From NCBI GenBank assembly GCA_018398585.1, contig JAGTTD010000016.1:27823212-27887211 (forward strand): a stretch of DNA of 64,000 bases, given 5' to 3'. The stretch is from Simmondsia chinensis. Its lineage: Eukaryota > Streptophyta > Magnoliopsida > Caryophyllales > Simmondsiaceae. This document shows, piece by piece, positions 21,548 through 33,065 of the stretch. Under the pieces are notes generated by a model. The model saw only the letters and a list, made by a program, of their open reading frames with translations. It did not search any database and had not been told where the DNA came from. Every line of letters begins with the position of its first letter. Positions within the stretch are counted from its first letter, which is position 1. The position numbers and the translations under genes were made by a program.

Positions 21548-24500
21548 ATGGATACGAGTTGGATCATGCAACCAAGGATTAGTCAAGCTTATATTGATGG
21601 TGTCATTGAATTCATTAAGTTGGCTAAAGAAAATCTTATAGAAGGAAAAACTCGATGTCCATGTAATAAATACAAAGTAGCCAAATGGTTCTCATTAGAA
21701 GATGTGGAATATCATATCCTTTTTAAGGGTTTTTGGCCAAAGTATAAGAAATGGATTTTTCATGGAAAAGAAGATATTGTTCAACAATTGAGATGCAATA
21801 GTCAAACATCTACCAATAATAATGAGGGAAGGGCCATAGATCAAGATGATATTGGTGGATTACTACGAGAAAGTATCGGAGTTGATATTCCTCCCTCCAC
21901 AAGTCAACCCCATTTGTCTGATGAACATGATTGGTCGGACCAAGTTCCTCTTGAACAACCCAACCAATCTCCTGAGGAGAAAGCTAAGTATAAGAAGATA
22001 TTGGAAGCTTCTAATGAAGAACTATATCCAGGCTGTAGCGCATTCTCCAAATTGTCATTTCTTTTGCACTTGTTTCACTTGAAATGTATGCATAGTTGGT
22101 CCGCTGAGTCCTTCACGATGTTGCTAAGACTTCTTGTTGATGCATTTCCCCAAATTATGGTATTTCCATCATCTTATTATGAAGCTCAGAAAATGATCAA
22201 TGAGTTGGGTCTTGGATATGAAAAATTCATGCTGTCCAAATAATTGTATGTTGTATTGGGGTGAAATGTCTGAAAAAGAGAGTTGTCATACATGCGGTAC
22301 CTCAAGATGGAAGACAGTTAAGGGTAAGGAAGATGACAGTTGTAGTGATGAAACTATGTCAACCAAGAAAGGAGAACCCGCTAAGGTTATGCAGTATTTT
22401 TCTTTGATTTCAAGGCTCAAAAGATTATACATGTCATCTAAAACAGCCGAAGATATGAGATGGCATGAGATAGACCGTTTGAAGGATGGGAAATTAAGGC
22501 ATCCTGCAGATGGCTTAGCTTGGAGGGCATTTGATGCTCGGTATCCGGAGTTTTCTTCAGATCCTCGTAGTGTTAGGCTTGGTCTTGCTAGTGATGGCTT
22601 CAATCCGTACCGTCTTATGAATACTACTTATAGTACATGGCCAGTGGTGTTGATCCCGTACAACTTGCCCCCATGGCTATGTATGAAGCAATCGTCATTC
22701 ATTCTTTCTTCGATTATTCCTGGGAAATCGGGCCCTGGACTTGACATTGATGTGTACCTACAACCATTGCTGCATGAGTTGAAATTGTTATGGGAAGGTA
22801 TTGATGCATATGATGCCTATAGTGGACAAAACTTTAGGATGCAAGGGGCTATAATGTGGACTATCAATGACTTTCCTGCATATGCTATGTTGTCTGGTTG
22901 GAGTACAAAGGGCTACACAGCTTGTCCTTATTGCACTGAACATACACATTCTTATAAGTTTAGGGGCAAGATTTGCTATAATGGACACTGTAAATGGTTA
23001 CCTAATAATCACCCTTTTCGATCTCAGAGTCAATTGTTGGATGGGACAATGGAGTATGCTTGTGCTCCTACTCCTGCATCAGGGACTGATATCTTGAAAG
23101 CACAAGAACAAGTTCGTTACAAGTACGGAAAAACCCAAAAGACTAGTAAGAAGAAAAGAGAAAGGCACCACATAGACAGTTCAATAGATAGAGTGGACAA
23201 TGAGGAAGTGCTTTGGAAGAAAAAAAGCATATTTTTTGACTTGCCATATTGGGAGTACAATCTCCTTCGACATAATCTAGATGTCATGCACATAGAGAAA
23301 AATGTGTGTGATAATGTTCTAGGGACGCTATTACATATGGAGAGAAAGACTAGAGATGATGAAAAGGCAATAAGGGCCCTTGAAGAAAGGAACATAAAGC
23401 CACATCTTTGGCTACAACCTCGTCCTAATAGAGATACGTACATGCCTCCAGCTTCTTACTATATGTCTTCAAATGATAAAGAACGGTTTCTAAGAGTTCT
23501 ACAGAAACTTAGGGTCCCAGATGGATATGGATCTAACATCTCTAGATGTGTGAAGTTGAAACAAAGAAAACTCTTAAACCTTAAGAGTCATGACAATCAT
23601 GTTCTTATGCAAGATATTCTTCCTGTAGCTTTACGAGCATCCAATGCCACACAAGTCATTGAGTTGCTTTCAGACTTGTCTTCCTTTTTCAAATACTTGT
23701 GTTCTACGACCCTCGACCCAAATATGCTCGATCTTCAACAATCGAACATTATTCTTACACTTTGTGAGATGGAGATGGAATTTCTACCTACATTTTTCAC
23801 AGTCATGGTTCATCTACTAATTCATTTAGTAGAGGAGGCTAAGCTTGGTGGGCCTGTTCACTATAGATGGATGTATCCGATTGAAAGGTTAGCCGATAAT
23901 GCTTCATTTACTTTTATCTCTCATATTTGGCATCCAGTAATTGATCTCACGTGTTATTTATATTTATGTAATAAAGGTATTTGTCCCATTTGAAAGCATA
24001 CGTAAGTAACCAGGCGCGGCCAGAAGGGTCCATTGCTGAAGGCTACATCATGGAGGAGACTATTACATTTTATTCTAGATACTTAGAAGGTGCTACGACC
24101 ATTTTTAATAGACCTAAAAGAAATGATGATAATGGTTCAAGTATGGGTAAATACTTGTTAAACTCTGGGGGTCGTGCAATTAGAAAAGAGAAAATTGTTC
24201 GCCTTGATATGAGAAGTAAGGAACAAGCGCATCGTTATGTGCTACTTCAGCTAGATGAAATCAAGGAACTTCGTGAGTAAGTGTTAATAGAAGCAACTTT
24301 GTCAATATTAACTATTTTTGTTCAACCTGCTAATAATTTCCTTATTATAGTGAATTTTTAAGTGAAAAACGACGAGCATATTTCCATAGAGGTCAATCTA
24401 ATGCAACATTAGAAAATCAGTGAATTGTTGAAGAGTTTTCTGAGTGGCTTCAAAACCAGGTTAGTATATTTTATTCGATGTTAAAGTTGATATTATATAT

Positions 24501-25018
24501 TCACCATTAATTTTGATACTACATTTTATTCTATTAAGGTGCACAAAATTGATGCAACTACCGAAGAAGGCCGATTGAGAAGGGCTTTAGCTGGTGGGCT
24601 AAATCAGTATGCTAAAAGAATGAAGGGCTTTGTCCTTAATGGATACAAGTTTCATACAGAAGATCGTGAACGCTATATGAGGACACAAAATTCTGGGGTC
24701 ATGGTCGTAGCTGATGGACAAGTTTACTATGGCAAATTGACAGACATATATGAACTAGACTATTATGGGAGTTATAAAGTTGTCATTTTTCGTTGTGATT
24801 GGGTAGATATAAATAGAGGCTTAAGAATATTTAGAAATAATGGTGCTTGTGTGAACTTCTCTAAGTTGATGCATACGGGTTGATTGTTGAAAGATGATCC
24901 ATTTGTCATCTCATCTCAAGCAAAGCAAGTTTTCTATATTCAAGATGAGATGCAAAAGGGATGGTATCACGTCATTAAGACTAAACCTAGGGACTTGTAT
25001 GATCTAGGCGAGATTTGA
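21548..25018 (+). pseudogene. TNP2-type CACTA transposase, frameshifted and with in-frame stops
   Basis: Order of parts: transposase-associated zinc domain (MDTSW..., about 21548-21780), a stretch ending GLGYEK (about 22220), then in another frame CMLYWGEMSEKESCHTCGTS and the transposase_21 core through PPWLCMKQ, GPGLDIDVYLQPLL, WSTKGYTACPYC, HNLDVMHIEKNVCDN, WMYPIER. An 89-bp intron (23888-23976) and others (24277-24350, 24460-24538) restore frame into YLSHLKAYV, then GVMVVADGQVYYGK and IFRCDWVD (DUF4216). Breaks: net 2-base loss near 22220-22240, TGA at 24421-24423 and TGA at 24881-24883. Reading resumes after each, so decay is recent. Confidence 0.9.
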
Positions 25019-25277
25019 TCTTTGTTTTTTTAGAGTTGTGAAATAATGTTACGTGTTGTTTTATTTTGTCCAAGTATGTTAATTTTCTTTTGCACGTATT
25101 GTTTCATTTTGTCCATGTATGTTAGTTTTTTTTGTACATGTTGTTTCATTTTGTCCATGATCTTTGTTTCATTATTGATTATTTATTTTACGGAATATAT
25201 TTGCTTCTCATTTTATTTTTGTAAGTTCTATTATACATCTACTAATTCTTTTGTTTTTGGAAAAGCGTGGATTCACA

Positions 25278-27849
25278 ATGAGGAGGTTTTTTAGAAGTGG
25301 CAAATCAGTGCAGTCCTCAACAGCAACACCGAAACATGAAGGAAGTGATGACAGTCAGCCAAGACCGTCAACATCTCAAGCAGAGGGACCAGTGAGGGAA
25401 GTTGGTGTTTGGTCCACTAACGTGCCATTTGATGAGAGGGAGCTACTTCAACTTATCGGTAAATATTTTCAATTTTATAGCATTAATTATGGTAATAATT
25501 TTTCAGTCAATTAGAAAAGTAATGGTATATCTTAATCGTTAATAGATGGCCAAGATAACTTGAGTACCTTAAGGACGATACCTAATAAGGAAGTATGGCA
25601 TCTTCTTGAAGGTGTAAGAAGACCTACGCCAACCAATTAGAAAGGGTGGCGATTTGTTGATCCGGTTTATTGGAGAGGTTGCAAAAACGGGACGGTTTTG
25701 TCCGCTCGAAGTAAGAGATTGGCGTACGATGAATGACCAATACAAAGCAGAAGCTATTGAGGTTATTCAAGTAAGTATTATTTATGTCTGAAGTTTACTG
25801 TATATATATGATATAATATGTATGTCTGAAGTTTTTGAACTTTATCATTGAATTAATTAAGGTTTTATACTCTTAATTGTGTTAATTTAATTCAATAGTA
25901 TAATTGGCAATAGGTTCTTCTATCAAATTTTACTGTTCGAGTGAAATTTGGATATAGCACTGAAATGTGGTTGCTCTCTTACTAGTACAACTACTGCTTT
26001 ATGCCTTCTTACTATTCCTTTGCCTTTTTGTGACATTATTGTTGAGGGAAAATTTTTAATGCCCAGTGATGTATTAATTGATAAATCAATACTACAGCAT
26101 CTTGGCAAAATGTGGAGGGGTTGTAAGACGAGTTTTAAAGCGCAATATTGCCAAGGGAACAAAATTGAGGCTGAAGTTATTGCAATAGTGCCACGAGGAG
26201 TTAATCGTGACCAATGGATAACTTTGGTACATTTTTGGTTTTCTCCACAAGGCAAGGTAAAACAATTTTTTTTAAAGTAATTTTTGATTGGTCAAAAAGG
26301 GGGAAGCATATTGATATTGATTATGAATGTAAAGTTTTTCTTGGATTGATGTTGATTTCCAATGTCAGGAGAAGAGTAAATACGGCAAAGAAGCACGTGC
26401 CAAGCAGAATCAGTTTCACACGACTGGTTCAACAAGTTATGCGAATAAAAGAGATAGTTTTGTAAGGATTTCAGTATATGTTTAGTGTATTATTACTATC
26501 TATCTTTTAAATTAGTTAAGACTTATGTTAACGTGTTGATTGTAGAAAATTGACAAAGGGAGGAAGCCCACCAGTATAGAGTTTTACCAGGAAACTCATA
26601 CCAGGAAAAGTGGTGGCTTTTTTGAGAACACGGTTTCACAAGAATTTATGGTGGGTTTTATTATTATCTCACATTTCTTTTAATTTAAATGTATTTAATG
26701 TCTTTTTCTCTTCTTTGTAGGATACAACTAGAGAAATAGTTGAGGCTCGACTTGGATCTTCTTCCAGACCTCGATCAGAAATCGAGGAGGAAGTATTTAC
26801 CGAGTTAATGTATGAATAGGAAAATCCGGGCTATCGAGCGGTAGGCTATGGATTTGGCGTGAAGAGGAGTGATATATACGAAGTCAGGGGTGAACTAAAG
26901 AAAAGGGGACTCGATCGTACCGGTGATCATGTCGAAGTGTAAACTATGAAAATAGAATTGGCCAATGTAAAGCAGCAAATGAAAAGGCTCCTACCCATCT
27001 ATGATGCTGTTTCTTCTGGCCAGGCATCATATGAAATGATAGCAGAAGGTCGAGCAATTATTACTGCGGTTGCTGATCCGGTAAGATAATCTATTTAATT
27101 TGTATTTGTTTATACTATAATGCAAATAATTGCCTTTCTAATCCTTTGTAAATAATGAAATTGATGATGTGAATGATTGAGACAAAAGGCGGCATTGGGG
27201 TTGGTACTTTTGGGAAACTATATGAATTTACCATGTGAAGCAAAATTTTGGATCAGATATGCTTGTCTTGCTGCTTTATAAGATGGTTTGGTTTTTGGAT
27301 GTTTTGACACTTCTTCTACTAAATCTTTTCTCTAATATCTTCATTGATAATCCTCTTTCAATTTTCCCCATATGAGGAATAGCCTAACTTTAGACAACAA
27401 GATATAATTTGAATCATGTGTGTTGTGCTTTGCAAGATGTGGCAGAGAGTGGAATCTCATGTGCTATATTGTCGCCTTAAGATGTTGCAGACTCTTCATT
27501 TGCTTCAAGCACATACTAGATAGAAATGAGAATGGAGGGCAAGCTAAATAGGTGGCAATCACATGATATGAAAGTCATGAGATGCAGCACAACCTAGGCC
27601 TCCCTCTATCTACTCCTACTTCCCTTCCAAAAGGGATTGTGGACACTTGAGGGTTGACAGGTTCCGATAAATGATTTCATGTGCTCATTATTGTTGATTT
27701 ATGTGATAGTAAACTGGTAGATTGATATTTTGTACATAAGTAATGTTATTATTGTGTTGTCTATACAGGGTAGAGATGAACCGGGATCAGGTGACGGTGA
27801 ACCCTCAAATTTTTTTGCATCTCCAAGCACGCCAAGCTCATTCGGTTGA
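25278..27849 (+). pseudogene. TnpA-like gene of CACTA-2, broken
   Basis: Collinear with the intact gene at 17596-19569. Damage relative to that copy: an 18-bp in-frame loss at about 25620 (six codons of exon 2), altered sequence at the exon 3 acceptor near 26044-26048, an in-frame TAG in the MYE-x-ENPGY segment at about 26817-26819, and a further stop just after the HVEV segment at about 26941. The last intron is about 0.7 kb here (about 27082-27768) against 0.2 kb in CACTA-1. The final exon again encodes ...FFASPSTPSSFG. Confidence 0.85.
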
Positions 27850-28072
27850 TTGATATATTTGTGAAGAATGTACTTGACTAAGTTAGCATTGTATTTTTTT
27901 TTTTTTTTGGTTATTAGATTAATTATGTTGATATTTGAAGTAGAAAAATCTCAAATGTTGTATTGAACTATCAAAGTACATTGACAATGTTGTAATATTT
28001 TGGTTGTCGAATTCGGAGTCTTATGAAAAATTTATCAGTTTAGTTGATATTTTTTTATTAAGTAATTTTGTG

Positions 28073-28106
<34 letters not shown>

Positions 28107-28204
28107 GAAAATATGCACAAATAAATAGGCAATGCAGGCTGTTTGTAAAATGTCCATGCTAAGAAGTGAAAATAGGATTTTTAAAAAACTCAGAAAATCT
28201 CGAC

Positions 28205-28401
28205 ATTAAAAAATGCCGAAAAATATCGGCGCTTATAAGAGCCGAGACATTCTCGGCGCTTATAAACGCCAATATATTCTCGGCCCTTATAAACGCCGAG
28301 ATTCTCGGCACTTTTATTTCTCGGCATTTTCTTTCTCGGCGCTTTTTTGCGCCGAGAATTGCAAAAAAAAGTGCCAAGAGTCTACCTTTTTTGTTGTAAT
28401 G
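28205..28401. promoter_or_regulatory. Subterminal repeat region of CACTA-2 (right)
   Basis: Dense CGGCG/CGCCG cores in both orientations (TTCTCGGCGCTTATAAACGCC and variants) lead to the mutated right terminus. It mirrors the left array. Confidence 0.65.
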
Positions 28402-28932
28402 CATCCTTGAACCCTGATCTTGCTACCCACGGTCTGTGTCTCCCCACTGTTTGTCCCAAACCTCTGCACTTCGATTTTTGGTTCGGTCTTCAGCAGCCCC
28501 TGTGCTGAAGAGTGATGCGCACCCGTGCACATCTCATGTCCAACCACGTGCAAGCCTTGCGCATTCAAACGCAAGTCAAGTGCACTCCAATGCAACCCAT
28601 GCCATCCCAAGCATAAGTCATGCGTAACCATGCGCAACCCATGTGCACCTATGTCCGAGCCAAGAGCCATCGTGCGTAACCCACACGCACTCAAGCCCAA
28701 GTCAAGTGCCTTTGTGCACAGCCCCTGTGCACTCCAGCCCGTGTCATGCACACTCCCGAAAAAGTTGTGCGCATCCAAGTCCATGTCAGGCACGTCCAGC
28801 CCCAGTCTTGTGCATCCGATCTTGAGTCTTGACAATGCCCTCCACAACTCAAGTTGTGCGCTGCAGTGCGCAACCCTTGCGTCTTGTTTCGAATCCAGTG
28901 CACTATCGATGACACTAAGCGGTCCGTGACAC
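28402..28932 (-). mobile_element. Retroelement end with TGTCACGGACC terminus and degenerate Cys/His/Gly-Leu repeats
   Basis: Minus strand from 28932: TGTCACGGACCGCTTAGTG, sharing 16 of its first 17 bases with the LTR at 16176 and diverging afterwards. The interior carries a long minus-strand open frame (to about 28314) with repeated 'ALDLGLxAxGL'-like words, reflecting degenerate repeats of 'gtgcac..ccaagcccatgtca'. If it is the 5' LTR of the same element, it has lost its end; only about 964 bp remain between the two TGTCACGG marks. It may instead be a different, related LTR. Confidence 0.45.
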
Positions 28933-28939
28933 CATGCTT

Positions 28940-29338
28940 CGTCCCATGTCGGATCCTAATAGGAAGTCTAGCTCATATTGATGAGGGTTTCTGTGAGGCG
29001 GCTCAAGTAACATCAAGAGCCTATCTGATCACAGGTGCTTATATTATATTTGGGGGTTTATGCTATGAAAATGTCATCCATTTAGCGTTTTGTGTCTCAG
29101 GAATTGGTAAAAGTTGTGATCGGTTTAGCTTTTCTTTTCGTGTTTTAGAAGTTGGTGTGCAATAGACACAAATGTTTTTTGTTTATGTTGTTGTACTTTA
29201 GGAGTTAGCATGGTAGTATGCGTCTAGATATTTTGGGTTTGTTGCTTTGTTTCTTCCAGCTCTTGTGGGCTTTCTCATGCTTCGCTTTGGTGGGTGTGTC
29301 GGTTTTGTACTGAAAATTATATCTCTAATTATTAAAAA
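28940..29338 (+). mobile_element. L1-type LINE 3' end
   Basis: T/G-rich sequence ending 'tttgtactgaaaattatatctctaattatt' and A(7), the shared L1 terminal motif. Coding remnants upstream are not identifiable. Confidence 0.45.
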
Positions 29339-29730
29339 AAGGTACAAATCATATCCAAATAATCATTTTTGATTGATGATTGGATTTTTGAATTCACATA
29401 TATTATTGATGGCTATAATGTTCAATTTTAAAAATTGAAATTACTTAAGCAAAATTTTCAGTTTTTTATATCGAGAAATTTTTAAGGATCTTCCATTATT
29501 AAAAAATTTTCCAAATGAAAACTAAAAGAGAAATAAGAAAATAAAAATATTTCCTATTTCTAAACAGAGCCAGATTATTTTCAAAAAGAAAAACACCTTA
29601 ATGCTGCCCATTTTCAGAGGAAACCCTATGACATCAGCACGAATAAAAAGGAAGAAGATACCATTTGCAAACCACTCGGTTTATATACTAGTATTTAAAA
29701 GAGATATGGTCATACTGAAAACTTAAGGGC
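29339..29730. other. AT-rich intergenic DNA, nothing seen
   Basis: No ORF, repeat end or regulatory motif that I can support. Confidence 0.5.
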
Positions 29731-29748
29731 TTAATATCTTTTACAATA

Positions 29749-29981
29749 ACAACATATCCGGTGCCTCAAGGGCTCCCGCCTAAGCAGGGTCTGTGGGGTG
29801 GATGTACGTAACCTTATCCCTTTAGGGTGTAATAGTACCGAAAGACTGTTTCCGAGGACCCCCAGCCTTATAAGGATGGCAACACGAGGACTTTCCGAGA
29901 AGTCACCCATCCTAGTACTACTCTCGCCCAAGCACGCATAACTTTGAAATTCTAATAGGACCTAATACATTAGTACCTGAT
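29749..29981 (-). mobile_element. 5S rRNA-headed SINE, subfamily B (copy S3)
   Basis: On the minus strand the 5S head (GTACTAATGTATTAGGTCC, AGTTATGCGTGCTTGGGCGA, GATGGGTGACTTCTCGGAAA) runs to 'cgtgttgcc', then the tail. Flanked by an 18-bp duplication, TTAATATCTTTTACAATA (29731-29748) and TTAATATCTTCTACAATA (29982-29999), one mismatch. Confidence 0.9.
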
Positions 29982-29999
29982 TTAATATCTTCTACAATA

Positions 30000-30283
30000 G
30001 TTAAAATATCTTTAAAAGAAAGGTACAGATTTTGTTTATAATTTATAAGAGGCTGTAAATCGTACGTGGACAAATCATAATAAAAAAAGGGGGACCCCTT
30101 TTTAATAATAAAAGAAAAGGAAAAAGAAAAAGAAAAAGAAAGCGTCGTTGGCATCGTAGCATGCAAGCATGCTTGTACTAACATACATGTATTATGTGGA
30201 TAATGGCAAACACTTTGTTTTGTTACGTTAAAAAGTCTTCTTTTATTTTTATTTTATTTTATTTTTGGTCCCTTTAATAAATT
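30000..30283. other. Intergenic DNA, nothing seen
   Basis: Contains an AAAAAG simple-sequence stretch at about 30110-30140 and a T-rich run at 30240-30265. No gene. Confidence 0.5.
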
Positions 30284-30430
30284 CATGCCTTTATATTTCT
30301 CAGGTCCGGATTCCTCGGACACAGTCTCTCTTTGTGGTAGCACCCTGAAGGATAAGGCTGCATGCATCCCACCCCTCCCAAACCTTGCATATGCGGAAGT
30401 CCTTGAGGCACTGTATTTGTTGTTGTTATT
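30284..30430 (+). mobile_element. 5S-headed SINE fragment, tail only (copy S14)
   Basis: Starts within 'ggattcctcggacacagtctctc', then CACCCTGAAGGATAAGGCTG, CATATGCGGAAGTCCTTGAGG and a TTGTTGTTGTTATTG end. The 5S head is missing. Short flanking similarity (TTTAATAAATTC before, TTTGATAAATTC after) suggests it inserted already 5' truncated. Confidence 0.65.
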
Positions 30431-30534
30431 GTTTGATAAATTCTTATTCATAATTAAAATTATTTTAAAGAAGTAAATATTTATTTTTCTTTGTTTCACT
30501 TATTATTATATCCAAAGTTAGGTAATAAAATTAA

Positions 30535-30837
30535 GAGTTATTTATGTCAAATGTCTCTTTATTTTTTCTCATTGCGTCAATTTAGTTCCTTTGTAACTTA
30601 TATTATGTCAATTTAGTCATTTGATTAAATTTAAGTTAAATGCATAACTGTGTCAAATGCAAGTAACCCCCTCAAAATCCATTCGTTAAATCAATTTAAA
30701 TGTATCTTAACATAAATTTTACTCCAAAGAACAATTGACATAATATGAGCTGTATAGGGCTGCATTAACATAATTAAAAGTACATGATTGAATTGACATA
30801 ATTAGCAAAGTATAAGGACATTTAGTGTAAATAACCC
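30535..30837. mobile_element. Foldback MITE with perfect 9-bp TSD (Mutator-type), 'tcaatttag' family
   Basis: Ends GAGTTATTTATG... and, inverted, GGGTTATTTACAC. A perfect 9-bp duplication TAAAATTAA lies at 30526-30534 and 30838-30846. The arms fold back along most of the 303 bp. A 9-bp duplication is the Mutator hallmark. No ORF. Relatives: 55245-55900 and 58371-58752. Confidence 0.75.
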
Positions 30838-31003
30838 TAAAATTAATTCTTATTTTTTTCTACAATGTAACCTTTGCATGGAAAGCTAAAAATCACCCCA
30901 AATGTAACTTTTCGATGACAAAGTTGCAAATTGTAAATCAAAACATTCGAGCGTGACTTCCTTTGTGCTCGGGTGAACCACACTAAAAATCAAACAACAA
31001 AAC
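30838..31003. other. Short spacer
   Basis: No feature seen. Confidence 0.4.
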
Positions 31004-31690
31004 TGTTGGAAAAATCCACACAATCAGGCACAACGGAACCCAAAAAAAATAAAAAAAACCATTGAAATAAGGACACCAATATTTACGTGGAAACCCTCTC
31101 TCAACTAGAGGGAAAAACTACGGGACCCAACGGGTACCTCAATCCACTATGAAATTAAGGATTACAATATCTAATTATAACCTCCAAACCCATTCAAACA
31201 TCATCAATATTAGTGTGACTATTGCACGGTAAATCATCAACTCTCTCCAAGTGTAACTGCTGCACAACGAGTCACCAACCCTCTCAAAGTGTAACTGCTG
31301 CACGGTAAGCCACCAGCCATCTCAAAGTATAACTACTGTATGGCGAGTCACCAATCCTCTTCAATGTAACTTTTGCACAGCGTGCCACAAATTCTTTCAA
31401 AACATAGTTTTGGAAAGAGGAAGCTACAAAAACTCTCTCATTTCTCAATCAAACATCTCTCCCTCTGTCCGGGTGCCCCCGGGCACCCCTTTACAAAACC
31501 CTTGAATTCTCGCATCTTTCCTCTCTCTTTCTCCACCTTAAACGATAACCCTGAACTTCTATTTATAATTGAGTTACCCAATCATAATCACAAATAAATT
31601 AAATAACTAAATCATATATCAAATATCCTCCCAAATTATATCTAAACTAAATTAGATTAATATTAATTTTGTGGTAGATAATATCCTAAC
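31004..31690 (-). mobile_element. Copia-like solo LTR with five about 38-bp tandem units
   Basis: Minus strand: starts TGTTAGGATATTATCTACC (31690) and ends GGATTTTTCCAACA (31004), 687 bp. The flanks AAAAC and AAAGC are a 5-bp duplication with one mismatch. No primer-binding site, polypurine tract or coding sequence adjoins, so it is a solo LTR. Inside (plus 31211-31402) are five imperfect units of about 38 bp of the type TGTAACTGCTGCAC..GAGTCACCAACCCTCTCAAAG. Confidence 0.7.
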
Positions 31691-32317
31691 AAAAGCAGAA
31701 ATTGGGTAATAATTTTTGTTCTTTTATTTTATTTTTTTTCATTTTCTTTCCTTTTCTTTTTGTTTTCCTTTTTCTTTTTTGTTTCATTTTTAATATAATA
31801 ATTTTAACAAATAATATTACACAATATATGATAATGCATGGTGTTTCACTGTATCTTATACTTCTAAATTTTAAAAAGGGCAATTTATCAGTTAAATATC
31901 TTGAGCTTTGATCTGTTTATTTGGTGGATTTTCGTTAGAAAATATGGAGGATCATGACTCAACAATATATATATATATATCTTTCATCAATTTTTTTCCC
32001 CAAAATATTTACATAACATATGATTTTGACAATATATAAATAGTTTTTATTAAAATTTGACAAATTTTTATTGTAGTCTGTTAAAGAAACTAAAACCAAA
32101 AGACGTCAAACAAAACCTAAGAACCTGTTCAGTATCATTATTTGTTTGCAATTTTTGTTCTTTGAGAAACTAAAAATAGAAAACCACAAATAAGAAATTA
32201 TTAGATTATCAAAAACTAACAATCACAAAACAATAATATAATACTCCTAAGTAATATATTACTTCATGTTTCTTTTTCCTTTTTAAGCCATTTGACAATT
32301 CATATAAATCTTACTAT
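31691..32317. other. AT-rich DNA with repeat fragments
   Basis: T/C-rich run at about 31710-31800, an R3 fragment at about 31890-32080, and a hAT-type 'aacctgttcagtatca...' MITE remnant at about 32120-32230. No gene. Confidence 0.4.
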
Positions 32318-32395
32318 TGTACTTTATTGGGCTCCGACTCTATAGGTGCATCGATTTTATATTGAAAGCTATCTCTTTAATTATAAAAAAAAGTA
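32318..32395 (+). mobile_element. Very short L1 3' end
   Basis: 'gggctccgactctataggtgcatcgattttatattgaaagctatctctttaattat' followed by A(8). Same terminal motif as the other L1 copies. Confidence 0.4.
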
Positions 32396-32434
32396 TATAT
32401 ATTATTGTAAAATGCAAGGATTTTTGCAAGTTAA

Positions 32435-32679
32435 GCGTGCACCAAAGAGGGCACCAACACGCCGTTACCGGATATCATTAAAACTTCGAAGTTAAGTGTG
32501 CTTGGGAGAGAGTAGTATCAGGATGGGTGATCTCCTGAGAAGTCCTCATCCTCAGGTTGCGGGCACTGGGAAATAGTCTCTCTTCAGGTTAACACCCTGA
32601 AGGGGAAAGGCTGCGTACATCTGTCCTCCCAGACTCTGCGTAGACGAAAGCCTTTGAGGTACTTGATATGTTCCTTCCC
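32435..32679 (+). mobile_element. 5S rRNA-headed SINE, subfamily A (copy S4)
   Basis: Leader 'accaaagagggcaccaacacgccg', 5S internal promoter (AGTTAAGTGTGCTTGGGAGA, GATGGGTGATCTCCTGAGAA), then tail 'aacaccctgaaggggaaagg'. Flanked by a 19-bp duplication with one mismatch, AAGGATTTTTGCAAGTTAA (32416-32434) and AAGGATTTTTGCTAGTTAA (32680-32698). Confidence 0.9.
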
Positions 32680-32698
32680 AAGGATTTTTGCTAGTTAA

Positions 32699-33034
32699 TA
32701 TTTAGAAAGTGATATATCAAGGGTAGGCTGGACAGGATGAAAGGAATAATTGGTGGTGGTGGTGGTGGTGGTGAGTGCTTTTATGGCATGGTCCCCCCTT
32801 GCCTTTCAATATTTTAACTCTAATATGTAATTTATATATATATTAGCATTCTTATGAAAAAATAAAATAAAAAGCAAGTTCCTTCCCTTACCCTTTCTTT
32901 CTTTTTACCCACATGAAGGGATATAGCCCGTGAATTTTATTTTTTTTAATATTCAACAAATTTAGGCAGTTGATTACAATGGAGGGTCAGGATTCGCTCT
33001 TCTCACGCTCTCACCCTCTCATAAAAACCCTACC

Positions 33035-33065
<31 letters not shown>

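Larger units (their letters stand above)
20433..28401 (+). mobile_element. CACTA-2: near-full-length En/Spm-type transposon
   Basis: Starts CACTACAACAAAAAAGG and ends CCTTTTTTGTTGTAATG; the right terminus has one change (GTAATG for GTAGTG). A perfect 3-bp duplication CAT flanks it (20430-20432 and 28402-28404). It is 7969 bp long. Two plus-strand genes follow the control region: a TNP2-type transposase (about 21548-25018) and a TnpA-like gene (about 25278-27849). Both are inactivated, so this copy cannot be autonomous. A (TG)n tract near 28084-28107 is longer than the one in CACTA-1 (19804-19818). Confidence 0.95.

Noticed and set aside
22286..23443. Minus-strand frames within the CACTA-2 transposase
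   Set aside because: Antisense shadows of the transposase frame; no independent start, domain or codon support.
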